Of a stretch of 64,000 bases of DNA, positions 19,256-29,446 are shown in pieces; the stretch's first letter is position 1; each line of letters starts with the position of its first letter. The stretch is from Pseudomonas sp. JM0905a (lineage in GTDB: Bacteria > Pseudomonadota > Gammaproteobacteria > Pseudomonadales > Pseudomonadaceae). A program made the position numbers and the translations under genes. Where the stretch lies: NCBI RefSeq assembly GCF_014700075.1, contig NZ_JACXBU010000004.1, positions 485,363 to 549,362 on the forward strand, read 5' to 3'. The notes under the pieces were generated by a model. That model was not told where the DNA came from. It searched no databases and saw only the letters and a program-made list of their open reading frames with translations.

Positions 19256-22123
19256 TCAGGCGTCCTGATACGCCGACATGGGCAAGCAGGCGCAGGCCAG
19301 ATTGCGGTCGCCGTAGACGTTGTCGACGCGCCCCACTGGCGGCCAGTACTTGCCTTCCACCAGGCTGGCGGTGGGGTACACGGCCAGTTCGCGGCTGTAG
19401 TGGTGGGTCCACTCGCCGACCAGCTCCGCTGCGGTGTGCGGGGCGTTCTTCAGCGGGTTGTCGTCCTTGTCCAGGTCGCCGTTCTCCACTGCGCGGATTT
19501 CCTCGCGGATGCGGATCATGGCTTCGCAGAAGCGGTCCAGTTCTTCCTTCGACTCACTCTCGGTAGGCTCGACCATCAGAGTGCCAGCCACCGGGAAGGA
19601 CATAGTCGGCGCGTGGAAGCCATAGTCGATCAGGCGCTTGGCCACATCCTCCACACTGATGCCGCTGGTCTCCTTGAGCGGGCGCAGGTCGAGGATGCAC
19701 TCGTGGGCTACCAGACCGTTTTCGCCGGTATAGAGCACCGGGTAGTGCTCCTCCAGACGGCGGGCGATGTAGTTGGCACTGAGGATGGCCAACTGGGAGG
19801 CGCGCTTAAGGCCTTCACCCCCCATCATGCGGATGTACATCCAAGTGATCGGCAGAATGCTGGCACTGCCGAAGGGCGCCGCACTAACCGCACCGAGCTT
19901 CCTTTCCATGTGGCAGTGGCCAGGCAGGAAAGGCGCCAGATGGGATTTAACGCCGATCGGGCCGACGCCCGGGCCGCCGCCACCGTGGGGGATGCAGAAG
20001 GTCTTGTGCAGGTTCAGGTGCGAGACGTCGCCGCCGAACTGGCCCGGGGCGCAGAGGCCGACCATGGCGTTCATGTTGGCGCCGTCGATGTACACCTGGC
20101 CGCCGTTGGCGTGGATGACGTCGCAGATCTCGCGGATGCCTTCCTCGAACACGCCGTGGGTGGACGGGTAGGTGATCATGATCGCGGCGAGACGGTCCTT
20201 GTGCTCCTCGGCCTTGGCCTTGAGGTCGGCGATGTCCACGTTACCGCGGGCATCGCAAGCGGTCACCACGACACGCATACCCGCCATCTGAGCGGTAGCC
20301 GGGTTGGTGCCGTGAGCGGATTGCGGGATCAGACAGATATCACGCTGACTTTCACCTCGGCTGGCGTGATAAGCGCGAATAGCGAGCAGACCGGCGTACT
20401 CGCCCTGGGAGCCGGCGTTCGGCTGCAGGGACACGGCGTCATAGCCGGTTGCCTTGCACAGCATGGCCTCGAGTTCGTTGGTCAACTCCAGGTAGCCCTG
20501 GGACTGCTCAGCAGGCGCGAATGGGTGCAAGGCACCAAACTCCGGCCAGGTCACCGGAATCATCTCGCTGGCAGCGTTCAGCTTCATGGTGCAGGAACCC
20601 AGCGGGATCATGCTGCGGTCCAGCGCCAGGTCCTTGTCGGCGAGCTTGCGCAGGTAGCGCATTAGCTCGGTTTCCGAGTGGTAGCGGTTGAACACTTCGT
20701 GCTGCAGGAAGGCAGACTCACGCAGCAGCTTCGAAGGCAGGCAATCGCCAGTACTGGCAGCCAGAGTCCTGAAGTCAGGCAGGGTCTGGCCTTGGCTGGC
20801 AAATACCGACCAGATTGCTTCGACGCTGGCGGCGTCGCAGGTCTCGTCCAGGGAGATACCCACACGCACGTCGTCCAGCACCCGCAGGTTGATGCGCGCA
20901 GCCAGGGCAGCTGCATGTACTTCCTTGGCGGTGGTCGAGGAAACGACGCTCAGGGTGTCGAAGAAATGGTACTGCTCAACCTGATGGCCAAGCTGAATCA
21001 GGCCCTGAGCCAGGATGGCGGTCAGACGGTGCACACGCTGCGCAATGCCAGCCAAGCCCTGCGGACCGTGGTACACGGCATACATACTGGCTATGTTGGC
21101 CAGCAGCACCTGGGCGGTGCAGATGTTGCTGGTGGCCTTCTCACGGCGAATGTGCTGCTCACGGGTCTGCATGGCCAAGCGCAGTGCCGGCTTGCCGTGG
21201 CGGTCGATCGAAATGCCCACCAAGCGGCCAGGCATATCGCGCTTGAAGCTGTCGCGGGTGGCGAAGTAGGCCGCGTGCGGGCCGCCAAAGCCCAGCGGTA
21301 CGCCAAAGCGCTGAGCACTCCCCAGCACTATGTCGGCACCGAACTCGCCGGGCGGCGTCAGCAGGGTCAGGGCCAACAGGTCGGCAGCGACGGCGACCAG
21401 GGCGCCCGCAGCATGGAAACGCTCTACCAACTCACGGTAATCGAAGATATCGCCATCGGTGGCTGGATACTGCAGCAGGGCGCCGAAGTAGGCGCCGGCG
21501 TCATCAATCTCATGCTCGTCGCCGATTACTACTTCAATACCGAGGGGCTCGGCGCGGGTACGCAGCACGTCCAGCGTTTGCGGATGGCAATAGCGAGAAG
21601 CGAAGAAAGCGTTGCTGCGCTTGTTCTTCGCCAGGCGCTTGCAGAAGGTCATCGACTCCGCCGCCGCAGTCCCCTCATCCAGCAATGAAGCATTGGCAAT
21701 TTCCATCCCGGTCAGGTCACTGACCAGTGTCTGGAAGTTCAGCAGGGCCTCCAGGCGACCCTGGGAGATTTCCGGCTGATAGGGGGTATAGGCGGTGTAC
21801 CAGGCCGGGTTTTCCAGCAGGTTGCGCAGGATAGGGGCCGGGGTGTGACAAGGGTAGTAACCCTGGCCGATATGACTCTTGAACAGCTGATTCTTAGCGG
21901 CGATCGCCTTGATGGCGGCCAAGGCCTCGGCTTCGCCCTGCCCTGCCGGCAGGTCGAGCACGCTGGTGCCCTTGATGCTCTCAGGAATGACACTGGCAAT
22001 CAGCGCTTCCAGAGAGTCATGGCCGGTCAGCGCCAACATAGCGGAGATATCCGCCTCACGTGGGCCGATATGACGAGCGATGAACTCGTTGCTCGTTCCC
22101 AGGGAAAGATGTGCTTGGCTCAT
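19256..22123 (-). CDS. gcvP: Glycine dehydrogenase (decarboxylating), P-protein
   Basis: About 955 residues, the full-length fused P-protein. It decarboxylates glycine through PLP and passes the aminomethyl group to lipoyl-GcvH. The N-terminal [10 protein letters not shown] and the C-terminal PLP site [18 protein letters not shown] are present. The ATG at 22123 (MSQAHLSLG) is preferred over 22153, which would overlap gcvH. It follows gcvH by 13 bases, consistent with tight cotranscription. Confidence 0.96.
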   Translation of the reverse strand: MSQAHLSLGTSNEFIARHIGPREADISAMLALTGHDSLEALIASVIPESIKGTSVLDLPAGQGEAEALAAIKAIAAKNQLFKSHIGQGYYPCHTPAPILRNLLENPAWYTAYTPYQPEISQGRLEALLNFQTLVSDLTGMEIANASLLDEGTAAAESMTFCKRLAKNKRSNAFFASRYCHPQTLDVLRTRAEPLGIEVVIGDEHEIDDAGAYFGALLQYPATDGDIFDYRELVERFHAAGALVAVAADLLALTLLTPPGEFGADIVLGSAQRFGVPLGFGGPHAAYFATRDSFKRDMPGRLVGISIDRHGKPALRLAMQTREQHIRREKATSNICTAQVLLANIASMYAVYHGPQGLAGIAQRVHRLTAILAQGLIQLGHQVEQYHFFDTLSVVSSTTAKEVHAAALAARINLRVLDDVRVGISLDETCDAASVEAIWSVFASQGQTLPDFRTLAASTGDCLPSKLLRESAFLQHEVFNRYHSETELMRYLRKLADKDLALDRSMIPLGSCTMKLNAASEMIPVTWPEFGALHPFAPAEQSQGYLELTNELEAMLCKATGYDAVSLQPNAGSQGEYAGLLAIRAYHASRGESQRDICLIPQSAHGTNPATAQMAGMRVVVTACDARGNVDIADLKAKAEEHKDRLAAIMITYPSTHGVFEEGIREICDVIHANGGQVYIDGANMNAMVGLCAPGQFGGDVSHLNLHKTFCIPHGGGGPGVGPIGVKSHLAPFLPGHCHMERKLGAVSAAPFGSASILPITWMYIRMMGGEGLKRASQLAILSANYIARRLEEHYPVLYTGENGLVAHECILDLRPLKETSGISVEDVAKRLIDYGFHAPTMSFPVAGTLMVEPTESESKEELDRFCEAMIRIREEIRAVENGDLDKDDNPLKNAPHTAAELVGEWTHHYSRELAVYPTASLVEGKYWPPVGRVDNVYGDRNLACACLPMSAYQDA

Positions 22124-22136
22124 GGCATTCCCCGGC

Positions 22137-22514
22137 TCAGGCGTTTTCGGCAAGGAAGCTGTCGTAGGCAGACTGATCCATCAGCGCCTCCAGAGCTTCA
22201 GGATTTTCCGGACGAAAGCGGAAGAACCAACCTGCTTCCAGGGGAGACTCATTGACCAACTCGGGAGTGTCGGCGAGAGCCTGATTCACCTCCAGCACTG
22301 CGCCGGTCAACGGCATGGTTATGTTGCTGGCGGCCTTCACCGACTCCAGCACTGCGACTTCTTGCCCCTCCTCGTAGCTACCGGCATCCGGCAGTTGCAC
22401 GAACACGACATCACCCAGAGCCTCCTGGGCATAGCTGGTAATGCCGACAGTTACGTCACCGGAAGCGTCGATACGCAGCCATTCATGATCAGGGGTAAAA
22501 CGCAGAATGCTCAT
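22137..22514 (-). CDS. gcvH: Glycine cleavage H-protein
   Basis: A 125-residue lipoyl carrier. The lipoylated lysine is Lys60 in [10 protein letters not shown]. The protein opens with the usual FTPDHEWLR, and the late [10 protein letters not shown] segment is also typical. It shuttles the aminomethyl arm between GcvP, GcvT and the dihydrolipoyl dehydrogenase, which is not in this window. It is the first gene of the operon, with a near-consensus sigma-54 promoter 62-78 bases upstream of the ATG. Confidence 0.96.
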   Translation of the reverse strand: MSILRFTPDHEWLRIDASGDVTVGITSYAQEALGDVVFVQLPDAGSYEEGQEVAVLESVKAASNITMPLTGAVLEVNQALADTPELVNESPLEAGWFFRFRPENPEALEALMDQSAYDSFLAENA

Positions 22515-22575
22515 GGATCTTCCTCTTGTAATCAGTTGTTTTCCGGACCTTCAAGGCTCGGCTGAACTAGGGAAG

Positions 22576-22592
22576 AGCAAGAGCGGTGCCAA
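22576..22592 (-). promoter_or_regulatory. Sigma-54 promoter of the glycine-cleavage operon
   Basis: The minus strand reads TTGGCACCGCTCTTGCT, matching the -24/-12 consensus at the GG and GC positions and most flanking bases. It is 62 bases upstream of gcvH. The known P. aeruginosa gcvH2 operon is sigma-54- and GcsR-dependent, which agrees. Confidence 0.9.
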
Positions 22593-22654
22593 CTAAAAAC
22601 AATTAGCTACAAGCCAATAAAATTACCCTTTGAGTCGACTCTAAATACATCCTG

Positions 22655-22672
22655 CGGAATGAAAGCGTTACA
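22655..22672 (-). promoter_or_regulatory. Probable GcsR binding site
   Basis: The minus strand reads TGTAACGCTTTCATTCCG, one base off the TGTAACG-N4-CGTTCCG site described for GcsR in P. aeruginosa. It lies 63 bases upstream of the -24 element, a normal enhancer position. In P. aeruginosa the site occurs as tandem repeats; I could recognise only this copy. Confidence 0.7.
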
Positions 22673-22893
22673 GGCTCCATTAAGTTCCCGATGGAGAAAA
22701 ACCGCCGAAACCCCAGTAGTAGAAGGCTCCCGAACAAGCGGACTGAATACGCTCCACTGGAGCGAAATTGATCCAGGCTTACATAGAAGTTCCAAACGGA
22801 ATCTCAATAAAATCTAGTGACTGGGACTTTGTCGCAATTTCTAGACTTCCAATTTGAGATTGAAGTGAAATGCATGGTGCGGCAATCCAGACG
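22673..22893. other. Remaining gcsR-gcvH intergenic stretch
   Basis: This AT-richer stretch between gcsR and the GcsR-like site has no credible gene. It may carry weaker GcsR repeats or an IHF bend, but I could not identify them by eye. Confidence 0.4.
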
Positions 22894-24411
22894 TCATGCC
22901 TTGGAGGAAATCCCATACTTTCTGAGTCGCTGCCCAATAGCGGTATGAGAGGTGTTAAGCCGCGCCGCCAACTGCCTTGTGGAGGGATAAGTCGTGAAGA
23001 GCGTTTGCAGCAACTTCTTCTCGTACCCTTGCATGGCCTCTTCCAGGCTTGTGACTTCCAATGGTTCTGTTGCCTGGCTACCAAGCGCAGTACCAGCCAG
23101 TTCCAGACTGTCGCAGCCAATCACCTCGGTTTCGCAAATGGCCGCTGCACGGAAAACCACGTTTTGAAGCTGCCGCACATTCCCGGGCCAGCGATTCATC
23201 AGAAGTGCGGCGCTGGCAGTCGTTGCCAATCGACAGGGGGCACGCTGGATCTGGGCACAGGCCTGCCGGAGAAAGTGCTCAGCAAGCACGAGGATATCCT
23301 GCCCACGTTCGCGCAACGGAGGCACCACGAGGTTAAGTACGTTCAGCCGATAATAGAGGTCCTCTCGGAAGCCCCCCTCCTCCACCATACGCTCCAGGTT
23401 GCGGTGGGTGGCGCAGAGCACACGCACGTTTACATGCACCTCGCGGTCGCCACCAATGCGGCGGAAGCAGCCGTCGCTGAGAAAGCGCAGCAGCTTGGCC
23501 TGCAGATAGGGCGACATCTCCCCCACTTCGTCGAGGAACACCGTACCGCTGTCGGCCAGCTCCAGCAGCCCCGGTTTGCCACCACGCTGGGCGCCACTAA
23601 AGGCGCCTGCGGCGTAGCCGAATAGCTCGCTCTCGGCCAGGCTCTCTGGGAGTGCTGCACAATTGAGCGCCAAGAATGGAGCATCCCGACGGGCACTGAG
23701 TGCATGACAAGCTCGTGCCACCAACTCCTTACCGGTGCCAGTTTCGCCCTGAATCAGCAGCGGAGCTTCCAGGCTTGCCACCTTACGGAGACGCGTCTTC
23801 AGTGCCTTGAGCTCCAGCGACTTGCCGATGAGTGCCTCCATGCCTTCAGCATGATCATGGTGAAACGAGGCAATACGTTCGCCAATACGGCTCGGTGGGT
23901 AGAGCGTGAGCAATCCCCCGCCCCCTCCGCTTACCGGAGTGGCATCCATTAGCAAGGCCTGTCCCTTGAACCTCACTTCACACATGGGTAGGCGAAAGCC
24001 TTTTTCGATGAGCTTCCGAGCCAGATCCGGCTCGGCAAAAAGTGCCGACAAATGCTCGCCGGCGGGCTCTCGACCACACAATCCAATCAGTGACGGATTG
24101 GCCAGTAACACATGGCCGCAGGAATCAACTGCCAGGACCGGATCATTCACAGCAGCCAACAGAGCATCGAGCTGCAGGCGTCGGCGCTGGCCAGGCAAGA
24201 TGTCGACGAGCTCCACGGACCTAACCCCACTGACCTGCAACAAAGCTTGATGGAGTTCTTCGAGTACGGTCTGGGACAGCGCTGGAGCATCGATGTAGAC
24301 GTTCGGAGGAATCATCTCCACCGCGTCCAGATTGAGATTGCGAGCACCCAGGAGTGCCAGGACTTCCTGAGTAATGCCTACGCGATCGATGAAGGAAACG
24401 TGAATTCGCAT
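22894..24411 (-). CDS. gcsR: TyrR-like sigma-54 enhancer-binding protein (GcsR)
   Basis: A 505-residue activator with an ACT domain (about 1-75), a PAS domain (about 80-180), an AAA+ core (about 205-430) and a TyrR-type C-terminal helix-turn-helix (RQLAARLNTSHTAIGQRLRK). Walker A is GETGTGKE and Walker B is TVFLDEVGEM. The sigma-54 contact loop reads GAFSGA rather than GAFTGA. Position just upstream of gcvH matches GcsR, which senses glycine in P. aeruginosa and activates this operon. It is on the same strand as its target and follows the terminator of the flavin-oxidoreductase operon. Confidence 0.9.
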   Translation of the reverse strand: MRIHVSFIDRVGITQEVLALLGARNLNLDAVEMIPPNVYIDAPALSQTVLEELHQALLQVSGVRSVELVDILPGQRRRLQLDALLAAVNDPVLAVDSCGHVLLANPSLIGLCGREPAGEHLSALFAEPDLARKLIEKGFRLPMCEVRFKGQALLMDATPVSGGGGGLLTLYPPSRIGERIASFHHDHAEGMEALIGKSLELKALKTRLRKVASLEAPLLIQGETGTGKELVARACHALSARRDAPFLALNCAALPESLAESELFGYAAGAFSGAQRGGKPGLLELADSGTVFLDEVGEMSPYLQAKLLRFLSDGCFRRIGGDREVHVNVRVLCATHRNLERMVEEGGFREDLYYRLNVLNLVVPPLRERGQDILVLAEHFLRQACAQIQRAPCRLATTASAALLMNRWPGNVRQLQNVVFRAAAICETEVIGCDSLELAGTALGSQATEPLEVTSLEEAMQGYEKKLLQTLFTTYPSTRQLAARLNTSHTAIGQRLRKYGISSKA

Positions 24412-24425
24412 GGCTATCAGAGCGT

Positions 24426-24456
24426 AAAAAAGCGGCAGGGGCCAAGCCCCTGCCGC
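24426..24456 (-). terminator. Terminator of the ABC/GMC/DAO operon
   Basis: GCGGCAGGGG at 24432-24441 and CCCCTGCCGC at 24447-24456 form a perfect 10-base stem with a 5-base loop. On the minus strand it runs into six T residues, closing the operon just before gcsR. Confidence 0.93.
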
Positions 24457-24463
24457 TACAGAG

Positions 24464-25891
24464 CTATCGCACTCCTATCCTCAAACCGAGAAGTTTCGGC
24501 AGTGCAGCCAGGCCTCGTGCAGCAATATCTGACCGCCGCTCAACCTCCTCCGCCTCCTCGCACCGCAAAATGCCCCAACGAATCGCGTTAGCGCCGATGT
24601 ACTTGAACGGCTCGGGAGGCAAGCGCGGCACCTTGCGAGCACAGAATGGAGATTGGCTCCACTGGTCTTTCACGCCTAGCACCAGGGACGACAGGCATCG
24701 TCCAGCAATCCATGTGGCGTTGACGCCATGACCGGAATAGCCGCCCCCGTAGTAAATCCCCCGTCGCAAGGTCTTGAAGAATGGCAGTCGGTCCGCCGAT
24801 ACATCGATCGGCCAACCCCAACTCTTCGCGAACCCAGCTTGCGCCACTTCAGGCAATAGCCTGGCCATGCCTCTTCGCGCCCTCTCCTTGGTCACTTCAT
24901 CCCCATAGAGCAGTGGGTTCGCCGTCTGACTGCCAAAGCCAATGGGACCAGAGCCGGATCCCATAAGCACGCGGTTGTCGTGGGTTCGGCGGAAGTAGTG
25001 CAGGAACATCCTGAAGTCACTTGCCCCTACCCCGTGATTCCAACCTAATCTCGAGAGGGCATCCGGCACCTCTCGTGACATGGTCGCGAAACTGGAGAAA
25101 AGACTCATCCGCGCTCCAACTTCGGGAATGGAGGAGAGGCCCACATTGGTAGCCAATACCACGTGGCCAGCGCGGAGTCGTCCGTGCTTGGTCATCACCG
25201 AATGGATCCGTGCCTCGTCGATGCGCTCCACGGGCGACTGCTCATAGATGCTGACACCTGCTGCCACGGCAGCATCCCTCAGAGCCAGGACCAGACGACC
25301 GGGATGCACATTCGCTGCTTCGGGAAAATACAGGGAGGAGCCGAAGACGGGGGCGTCGATCATCCCCCTGGTTTCGGCTTGGCTGATCTTCTGGATGAAT
25401 CGACCGGCACCTAGTTCTTCGCATTCGCGCCAGTAATCGAGCAGCTTGCGCTCCTGCGCCGGGCAGGTGGCGACGCGAACACTCCCCTCCTCTCGCCACC
25501 ACACATCCACGCCAGGCCGATTCGCAAATTTGCGAATTGCATCCTGGGCGTCACTGCCCAGACGCGCGATTTCCAGCGCGGGCCCAATTCCGATGCTCTG
25601 AGCGTTGCTGTTCAGGGATGCCCAGTAACCATGGACCATCCCACCATTGCGACTGCTAGCCCCATCCCCGACCCGCGATGCCTCCACTAGCGCCACTGAA
25701 AGATGCGGCGCTCGCTCACGCAACGCGAGGGCAGTCCAGAGCCCTGTGAACCCCCCACCGATGATGGCAACGTCCACATCTTTGGTGCCGGTCAGCACTG
25801 CGCTGGCCGGCCCATAGGCGTAATTGACGTCTTCACGCCACCACGACCACAGACGGGAATCCGCTCCGGGAAGCGCCGGCTGGAGATCCAT
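24464..25891 (-). CDS. DAO-family FAD-dependent amine/amino-acid oxidoreductase
   Basis: A 475-residue flavoprotein. The FAD-binding Rossmann motif is VAIIGGGFTGLWTALALRER (about residues 42-61), and SRNGGMVHGYW is typical of the gamma-glutamylputrescine-oxidase/PuuB-like branch. The late YYGGGYSGHGVN segment closes the FAD site. Such enzymes oxidise secondary or primary amines to imines and aldehydes. Its ATG overlaps the GMC gene's stop region, so the two are translationally linked. It is the last gene of the importer operon. The substrate is probably an amine taken up by the same operon's transporter, by inference. Confidence 0.88.
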   Translation of the reverse strand: MDLQPALPGADSRLWSWWREDVNYAYGPASAVLTGTKDVDVAIIGGGFTGLWTALALRERAPHLSVALVEASRVGDGASSRNGGMVHGYWASLNSNAQSIGIGPALEIARLGSDAQDAIRKFANRPGVDVWWREEGSVRVATCPAQERKLLDYWRECEELGAGRFIQKISQAETRGMIDAPVFGSSLYFPEAANVHPGRLVLALRDAAVAAGVSIYEQSPVERIDEARIHSVMTKHGRLRAGHVVLATNVGLSSIPEVGARMSLFSSFATMSREVPDALSRLGWNHGVGASDFRMFLHYFRRTHDNRVLMGSGSGPIGFGSQTANPLLYGDEVTKERARRGMARLLPEVAQAGFAKSWGWPIDVSADRLPFFKTLRRGIYYGGGYSGHGVNATWIAGRCLSSLVLGVKDQWSQSPFCARKVPRLPPEPFKYIGANAIRWGILRCEEAEEVERRSDIAARGLAALPKLLGLRIGVR

Positions 25892-27562
25892 CTACTTGCC
25901 TCCAGTTCCGGCGATGTAACGGCCACGAATGAAGTCGGACAACCGCTCGCCCAGCATCATCGACGGCGCGTTGGTATTACCCGAAACCAGTGTCGGCATG
26001 ATCGAGGTATCGGCGACGCGAAGCCCCTCAATGCCGTGCACACGGAACTGAGGATCCACTACAGCCATGTCATCGGTGCCCATCTTGCAGGCGCCGGACG
26101 GATGCAACGCGCCCTGCGCGGTCTCCCTGACGAAACGCATGCGATCTTCCAGGGTGTTGAGCGGCCGGAGCGGGCGGTAGGACCGCGCAACGTACTTGCT
26201 CAATGCCGACTGCTGCATGATTTCCTGGCCAATGCGTACGCCTTCCGCCAGGCACTCCACATCGTAAGGGTCAGCCAGGTAGTTAGGATCAACCAGCGGC
26301 GCGGAGTTCGGGCTGCCATCGCGCAGGCGAATGGTTCCACGAGAGCGCGGACGGGTCTGATATACGTTGAGCGTGCAACCGTTGCCACTCGGCACCGATT
26401 CAGCCCCCTCTTCCACACCAGCTCCGGGAAGGAAGTGGTACTGGAGATTCGGCAGTGGATCATCGTCCTTGCCATACCAGAACAAGCCACCTTCGCAGAT
26501 GTTCGAGGTAACGGGCCCATTACGGAACAATGCATACTGAAGCCCAGCCCAGGCCTGCCAGTGAAGCTTCTTGTACTTGTCGTAGCTGTGAGGACCGGTG
26601 AGCTCGTAGATCAGGAACATGTCGACGTGATCCTGCAGGTTCTCACCAACCCCTTTCAGGTCATGCACGACCGGCACACCAACGGAACGCAGGTGGTCCG
26701 CCGGGCCGATGCCTGAACGCAGCAGCAGAGTCGGTGAACCGATCGCACCTGCACTGACAATGACTTCGCGCTCCGCACGGAGAACTTTGCGCTGGTTGCC
26801 TTGCTGGTACTCAACACCAACAGCACGGCCATTCTCGACGAGAACTCTCAGCACCTTGGCATTGGTTTCGATACGCAGGTTACGTCGACTACGCGCGGGG
26901 TTCAGGTAGGCGACCGCCGCACTGCAACGCAGTCCATCGCGCATGGTGACCTGGTAAAGACCGCAGCCCGCCTGTTTGCCTGAGTTGAAGTCCGGGTTGT
27001 AGTTGATCCCGGTCTCCTGGCAAGCCTTCAGCCATGCCTTGGTCAGGTAGTGGGTATGGCGCTGATCAGACACACCAAGGGGGCCGCCCTGTCCGTGCGC
27101 TTCCCCGGAGAAGCGCTCATTGTCTTCAGCACGCTTGAAGTACGGCAAAACGTCCTTGTACGACCAGCCATCGCAGCCCAACTCGCCCCAATGGTCGTAG
27201 TCTTCCGGGCAGCCCCGCATGTACACCATCGCGTTGACCGAACTGCCGCCACCGAGGACACGCCCCTGGACCATTTCCGGCGTGATCCCGCCCTGGTGAA
27301 TCTGGGGCTGCAGCGTATAGCGACTCAGCAGTTGCCCCTTGGCAGTCTTGAAGTAGGTCACGGGCATATGAATGTAAGGGTTCCAGTCCCGCGGTCCCTG
27401 CTCGAAGAGAGTCACGCTGACACCGGAATCCTCGCTAAGCCTGGAGGCTGCCGCGCAAGCAGCAGGACCGCCGCCTACAACGATATAGTCAACCACCTTG
27501 CTCTCCTTCACGTTCATTGCATGACTTAAATCTAGGTTACGGGGCGCTTCATTTATAGTCAT
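25892..27562 (-). CDS. GMC-family FAD oxidoreductase (choline dehydrogenase-like)
   Basis: A 556-residue glucose-methanol-choline oxidoreductase. FAD-binding YIVVGGGPAACAAASRL lies near the N-terminus, GRVLGGGSSVNAMVYMRG is the first GMC signature, GAIGSPTLLLRSGIGP the second, and HPSGACKMG and SGNTNAPSMML carry the C-terminal catalytic and FAD residues. Members oxidise alcohols to aldehydes. The ATG at 27562 overlaps the ABC ATPase stop as ATGA, indicating coupled translation; an internal ATG at 27517 is the alternative. It resembles BetA, but no betB or betI is adjacent and the importer is of polyamine type, so choline is not assumed. Confidence 0.9.
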   Translation of the reverse strand: MTINEAPRNLDLSHAMNVKESKVVDYIVVGGGPAACAAASRLSEDSGVSVTLFEQGPRDWNPYIHMPVTYFKTAKGQLLSRYTLQPQIHQGGITPEMVQGRVLGGGSSVNAMVYMRGCPEDYDHWGELGCDGWSYKDVLPYFKRAEDNERFSGEAHGQGGPLGVSDQRHTHYLTKAWLKACQETGINYNPDFNSGKQAGCGLYQVTMRDGLRCSAAVAYLNPARSRRNLRIETNAKVLRVLVENGRAVGVEYQQGNQRKVLRAEREVIVSAGAIGSPTLLLRSGIGPADHLRSVGVPVVHDLKGVGENLQDHVDMFLIYELTGPHSYDKYKKLHWQAWAGLQYALFRNGPVTSNICEGGLFWYGKDDDPLPNLQYHFLPGAGVEEGAESVPSGNGCTLNVYQTRPRSRGTIRLRDGSPNSAPLVDPNYLADPYDVECLAEGVRIGQEIMQQSALSKYVARSYRPLRPLNTLEDRMRFVRETAQGALHPSGACKMGTDDMAVVDPQFRVHGIEGLRVADTSIMPTLVSGNTNAPSMMLGERLSDFIRGRYIAGTGGK

Positions 27563-28644
27563 TGGTTGAGTACCACTACAGCTTCAGGCGACCAGCTCAA
27601 ACGAACTTGCTCACCGGGTTTATGACGGACACCAGAAACCGGACGGGTTTCCTGGCAATTTATAGTGCTGGCATTGCCAGTTCTTACCTGATAGACAACA
27701 CGGCTTCCTATGAACGTGACATCTTCGAGGGTCCCAATGATGGAGTTCACTTCCGCATGAACATTGCCATCCAAAACTTCACTGATATTCACCGACTCAG
27801 GGCGAATTGAGAGGGAGACTGATTCGCCCTCCTTGACTTTCCTTGCAATGCCTTTGACGAGAATCGAAGACGACTGGATATCGGCTACACCACCGTTAAC
27901 ACCAGTCACCTGCCCCTCCAGAATATTCGTTTCACCAAAGAACTTCGCACAAAATAGAGTTTCCGGCGCGCCGTACAAGTCCTGAGGCGATCCCAACTGT
28001 TCGATCTGCCCTTTATTCATGAGCACCACTCGATCAGAAAGTATCATTGCCTCGTCCTGATCGTGAGTGACATAAACAAAGGTCGTACCGGTTTCATCAT
28101 GAATACGACGCAGCTCTTTGAGCATGTGATGGCGAATTTTCAGATCAAGTGCAGCCAATGGCTCATCGAGGAGTAATACATCAGGGTGGTTCACCAACGC
28201 CCGCGCAAGTGCAACCCGCTGCGACTGCCCACCGCTCAGTTCGTTGATCCAGCGATTGGCCATGGAGTCAAGTTGAACAAGATGAAGCATGGCCAGGACC
28301 TTAGACTTAACTTCCTTCTCTGGCATATTTCTCAAGCGAAGGCCGAACGCAACGTTATCGAATACATCCAGGTGTGGAAACAGCGCATACCGCTGGAAGA
28401 CCATGTTTACACTTCGACGCTCCGGCGGAAGATGCGTCGCATCCACACCACCGATAAGAAGCTCACCTTTGGTCGGTTCTTCAAATCCGGCGATGATCCG
28501 CATTAAAGTCGTCTTACCACAACCACTCGGTCCCAGCAGGGTCAGAATTTCCCCTTTCTCGATCTTAAGATTGACGTCATTCAAAGCCGTGAATGGGCCG
28601 AACGTTTTCCGAACGCTGTTCAGTTCCACGATGTACTTGCTCAT
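27559..28644 (-). CDS. ABC transporter ATPase, polyamine (PotA/CUT1-like) type
   Basis: A 361-residue ATPase with Walker A GPSGCGKTT, signature LSGGQSQRVALARAL and Walker B VLLLDEPLAALD, then a C-terminal TOBE domain of the spermidine/putrescine importer family. It energises import through the two permeases immediately upstream. Its start lies inside the 3' end of the second permease gene (68-base overlap), so the operon is compact. The binding protein is encoded divergently at 32.3 kb. Confidence 0.93.
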   Translation of the reverse strand: MSKYIVELNSVRKTFGPFTALNDVNLKIEKGEILTLLGPSGCGKTTLMRIIAGFEEPTKGELLIGGVDATHLPPERRSVNMVFQRYALFPHLDVFDNVAFGLRLRNMPEKEVKSKVLAMLHLVQLDSMANRWINELSGGQSQRVALARALVNHPDVLLLDEPLAALDLKIRHHMLKELRRIHDETGTTFVYVTHDQDEAMILSDRVVLMNKGQIEQLGSPQDLYGAPETLFCAKFFGETNILEGQVTGVNGGVADIQSSSILVKGIARKVKEGESVSLSIRPESVNISEVLDGNVHAEVNSIIGTLEDVTFIGSRVVYQVRTGNASTINCQETRPVSGVRHKPGEQVRLSWSPEAVVVLNQ

Positions 28645-29446
28645 CTTCTTCGACCCTCGAAATAGACTTTCTGGATTTGATTGCGGCGCGACGCTGAAGC
28701 CAATAAATCAGGCCGCCCAGCATGATGACGACAAGAGAAAGAGCGAACGCGACCATCGAGGCAGCGTTAATAGTCGGGTCAACCGTCCGACGCATCATTG
28801 ACCAGACCATCATGGGTAAAGTGGTGTCATTGCCACTGACAAATACGGTGATGATCAACTCGTCAAACGAAAGCGCGAAGACGAGTACAGAGGCCCCCAA
28901 AATGCTGGGCCTCAATATGGGCAAGGTCACTAGGCGGAACGACTGCCAGGTTGTGGCACCAAGATCTCGAGCGGCCTCTTCCAGAGACTGATCGAAGTAC
29001 TCGATACGCGAACGCATAGTTGCCACGAAAAACGGCAGCGCATACAGGATGTGCGCAATGGTCACGCTGACCAGAGATCGCCCAATACCTACCTGCGCGA
29101 ACCAGATGATCAGGGATATTCCCAGGAATAGCCCCGGCAGACCGATTGGAACAGAGCAGATCGCAGCGATTGCTGCCTTTGCCCGCCCCTTGATCCGGAT
29201 CATGGCGAGTGCCACGGTCGCGCCGAGAACAGTTGTGCCTATCGAGGCGGCTGTGGCCACGATGATGCTGTTCCAGAGCGAAGTAGTGAATGTGGGATTA
29301 CTGAAGATCTGCTCATACCAGCGAAGACTGAAACCTTCAAATGGAAACGCCAGTGAAGGCACGCTGTGAAAACTGAACAGAGCAATTATGAAGATCGGCG
29401 CATATAGAAACGCCAGATATAACCAGAGATAGGCCCGCAGCATCAT
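28577..29446 (-). CDS. ABC transporter permease, PotC-like
   Basis: A 289-residue inner-membrane permease with six predicted helices and the EAA loop EEAARDLGATTWQSFRLVTL. PotC-like features include the Tyr-rich first helix and the late FDELIITVFVSG segment. It forms the channel with the neighbouring PotB-like subunit. The start codon overlaps the previous gene's stop as ATGA. The charged C-terminal tail (about 30 residues) extends into the ATPase gene. Confidence 0.92.
   Translation of the reverse strand: MMLRAYLWLYLAFLYAPIFIIALFSFHSVPSLAFPFEGFSLRWYEQIFSNPTFTTSLWNSIIVATAASIGTTVLGATVALAMIRIKGRAKAAIAAICSVPIGLPGLFLGISLIIWFAQVGIGRSLVSVTIAHILYALPFFVATMRSRIEYFDQSLEEAARDLGATTWQSFRLVTLPILRPSILGASVLVFALSFDELIITVFVSGNDTTLPMMVWSMMRRTVDPTINAASMVAFALSLVVIMLGGLIYWLQRRAAIKSRKSISRVEEDEQVHRGTEQRSENVRPIHGFE

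Noticed and set aside
25892..27562. Choline dehydrogenase betA of a glycine betaine pathway
   Set aside because: No betB, betI or choline transporter is adjacent, and the operon carries a polyamine-type importer and a DAO oxidase. The family match alone does not justify the bet name.
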